Assembly: GCA_002293265.1 (NCBI GenBank)
Contig: DBCW01000094.1
Coordinates: 10,778 to 19,275 of the forward strand
DNA from: Eggerthellales bacterium UBA948
GTDB taxonomy: Bacteria > Actinomycetota > Coriobacteriia > Coriobacteriales > UBA8131
Reading direction: 5' to 3'
DNA: 8,498 nucleotides
The notes beneath the pieces were generated by a model that was given only the letters and a program-made list of their open reading frames with translations, made no database searches and was not told the origin of the DNA. Positions 7,566 to 8,498 of this stretch are shown here, piece by piece. Within the stretch, counting starts at the first letter, position 1. Each line of letters starts with the position of its first letter. Made by a program: the position numbers and the translations under genes.

Positions 7566-7597
7566 AAACAAACATAGCCAGAAGGCATTTTTTGTTT
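7566..7597 (+). terminator. Weak hairpin with T-rich 3' arm, possible attenuator or leaky terminator
   Basis: AAACAAA (7566-7572) pairs with TTTGTTT (7591-7597), and in the same register GCC (7577-7579) pairs with GGC (7584-7586) around an AGAA loop, with several mismatches between them. T-rich sequence runs through 7588-7599. The stem has little GC pairing, so efficient termination is unlikely. At most it would reduce transcription from mraY into murD. Confidence 0.25.
7569..7583 (+). repeat. Intergenic repeat, relaxed copy CAAACATAGCCAGAA
   Basis: Compared with the exact copies at 978-991 and 7634-7647, this differs by one substitution (G to A) and one inserted C. It lies within the hairpin at 7566-7597. 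A further fragment, CAAACATGC, is at 7620-7628, so the CAAAC core recurs three times in 79 bases of this gap. Confidence 0.35.
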
Positions 7598-7633
7598 TTC
7601 CTTGCTGTTAAAGAAAAGGCAAACATGCTTTCG

Positions 7634-7647
7634 CAAACGTAGCAGAA
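7634..7647 (+). repeat. Intergenic repeat copy 2, CAAACGTAGCAGAA, abutting murD
   Basis: It is identical to 978-991. It ends one base before the murD ATG at 7649 and occupies the place where a ribosome binding site would be expected, yet contains no AGGAGG-like core. Overlap with the translation start region makes an RNA-level role possible. Confidence 0.5.
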
Positions 7648-7648
7648 T

Positions 7649-8498
7649 ATGGAAAAGGTAACAAAAATTAACAATACTAGTAGGGAAGTCCTGGTCGATC
7701 CACGTATCGTGGATTCTGTTTGCATACTTGGAAGCGGCGTCACGGGAGACGCGGTTGCGAGTTATTTTCGTGCGCGCCAAAACCCGCCTAAGATCGACTT
7801 CTATAGCAATAACGCTAGGGTTGACAAGGATTACGATCTGGCTGTGGTAAGCCCGGGTATTCCTCCCCACAGCGAGATGATCCAAAGCGCAAAAGCTCAT
7901 GTCAAAGAAATGATAAGCGAGCCGGAGTTGGCATTTCGCTTGTCACCTGAGCGTTGGATTGTCATAACCGGAACCAATGGCAAGACGACTACAACGGCAC
8001 TTACAACACACTTAATGAATTGCTGTGGTTATCTTGCAAGAAGTGCCGGCAACATTGGCACACCTGTAATTGAAGCAGCCACACAGCGCATCGACGAAGA
8101 ATACATCGTTGTAGAGCTATCATCGTATCAACTGGCTTACTCAAGCACCATAGTGCCTGATGCAGCCGTGCTATTAAACATTACCCCCGATCATATCGAT
8201 TGGCACGGTAGCTTTGAGGCGTATACGGATGCAAAACTCAGTTTGCTCAAGCGCATGCAAGGCGATCAACCGGTTGCAGTTGATGCCACGCTTGGGTGCA
8301 CTCGAAACGTTGTTCTGGATCGAGCATCTAAGGGCAACAGAGTGATTGCAATTGGAACAGAAAATAATTTGAGTGGTGATATGACTGTCGATGGCAGTGT
8401 CTGTGAGAGTGCATACGTAGACCCAAAGACCGAGAAGTTGACCTGCGTGATCGCAGGTGAAAAACATGATGTTGTTAAGGCATCTAACTTGAGGATCA
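7649..8498 (+). CDS. murD: UDP-MurNAc-L-alanine:D-glutamate ligase MurD, 3' end missing
   Basis: MurD adds D-glutamate to UDP-MurNAc-L-Ala with ATP in the cytoplasm. The frame is open from ATG 7649 to the right edge (283 codons plus one base), out of about 440-460 expected residues, so the C-terminal domain and part of the central domain lie outside. Motifs seen: the N-terminal nucleotide-type loop CILGSGVTG (25-33), VSPGIP (67-72), P-loop GTNGKTT (108-114), GNIGTP (134-139), VELSSYQL (155-162), NITPDHIDWHG (177-187) and the probable carbamylated lysine K196 in AYTDAK. SSYQL and DHIDWHG are characteristic of MurD. There is no clear ribosome binding site; an in-frame stop at 7640-7642 rules out an upstream start, and the next plausible start, GTG 7709, would leave only four residues before the loop motif. 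It is the last gene visible; ftsW and murG often come next in such clusters. Confidence 0.96.
   Translation, partial: MEKVTKINNTSREVLVDPRIVDSVCILGSGVTGDAVASYFRARQNPPKIDFYSNNARVDKDYDLAVVSPGIPPHSEMIQSAKAHVKEMISEPELAFRLSPERWIVITGTNGKTTTTALTTHLMNCCGYLARSAGNIGTPVIEAATQRIDEEYIVVELSSYQLAYSSTIVPDAAVLLNITPDHIDWHGSFEAYTDAKLSLLKRMQGDQPVAVDATLGCTRNVVLDRASKGNRVIAIGTENNLSGDMTVDGSVCESAYVDPKTEKLTCVIAGEKHDVVKASNLRI

Larger units (their letters stand above)
7520..7648. other. Non-coding gap between mraY and murD
   Basis: The largest gap in the window, 129 bases, is AT-rich with long T and A tracts. It contains the right arm of the stop-codon inverted repeat, an imperfect hairpin with a T-rich 3' arm (7566-7597), and up to three copies of a CAAAC-based motif (7569-7583, 7620-7628, 7634-7647). 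TAAAAT at 7525-7530 resembles a -10 box, but the -35 position (TTCTAT) is poor. No coding potential is evident. Confidence 0.5.

Noticed and set aside
7475..7900. A 141-codon minus-strand frame across the mraY-murD gap.
   Set aside because: It overlaps the clearly coding start of murD and end of mraY, resembles no family I know, and covers the AT-rich gap with low-complexity sequence; it is a shadow frame.
8456..8495. Apparent degeneration of the MurD motif G-x-H-N-x-x-N (seen as GEKHDVVK near the right edge).
   Set aside because: The following VVKASNLRI looks like the strand that precedes the true motif, which probably lies just beyond the window.

Overview
The window lies inside a division and cell wall (dcw) gene cluster. 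All seven genes are on the + strand, in the order rsmH (5' end cut off), an ftsL-like gene, a class B penicillin-binding protein gene (ftsI type), murE, murF, mraY and murD (3' end cut off). Every gene except the small ftsL-like one is identified by strong family motifs. I see no mobile element, tRNA, rRNA or CRISPR array, and no gene foreign to the cluster. The longest non-coding stretch is 129 bases.

The host makes ordinary peptidoglycan with a Mur ligase pathway. MurE carries DNPR, the motif of enzymes that add meso-diaminopimelate. The PBP has one N-terminal membrane segment and no PASTA repeats after the transpeptidase domain. The FtsL-like protein has a long Gln/Pro/Arg-rich cytoplasmic tail. 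Base composition looks intermediate (mid-40s % GC by eye). Together these fit a Gram-positive-type bacterium, possibly an actinobacterium of the Coriobacteriia kind. This is a weak inference, because this gene order is shared by very distant phyla.

Layout: 1-927 is rsmH, then a 79-base gap (928-1006). 1007-1438 (ftsL-like), 1445-3361 (ftsI), 3367-4917 (murE) and 4920-6371 (murF) are tightly packed with gaps of 6, 5 and 2 bases, so they are almost certainly one transcription unit with translational coupling. A 98-base gap precedes mraY (6470-7519), and a 129-base gap precedes murD (7649 to the right edge).

The pathway reads in order. MurE adds the third stem-peptide residue to UDP-MurNAc-dipeptide, after MurD has added D-Glu at the second. 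MurF adds D-Ala-D-Ala. MraY moves the finished precursor onto undecaprenyl phosphate to give lipid I. The FtsI-type PBP crosslinks the exported subunits at the septum, where the FtsL-like protein acts as a divisome scaffold. RsmH methylates 16S rRNA and is a traditional passenger of the cluster.

The genes are conventional, and I found no evidence for a previously undescribed system. The parts worth a second look are the three non-coding gaps. They share a short sequence, CAAACGTAGCAGAA, exact in two gaps and degenerate elsewhere, and two of them contain palindromes or hairpins.
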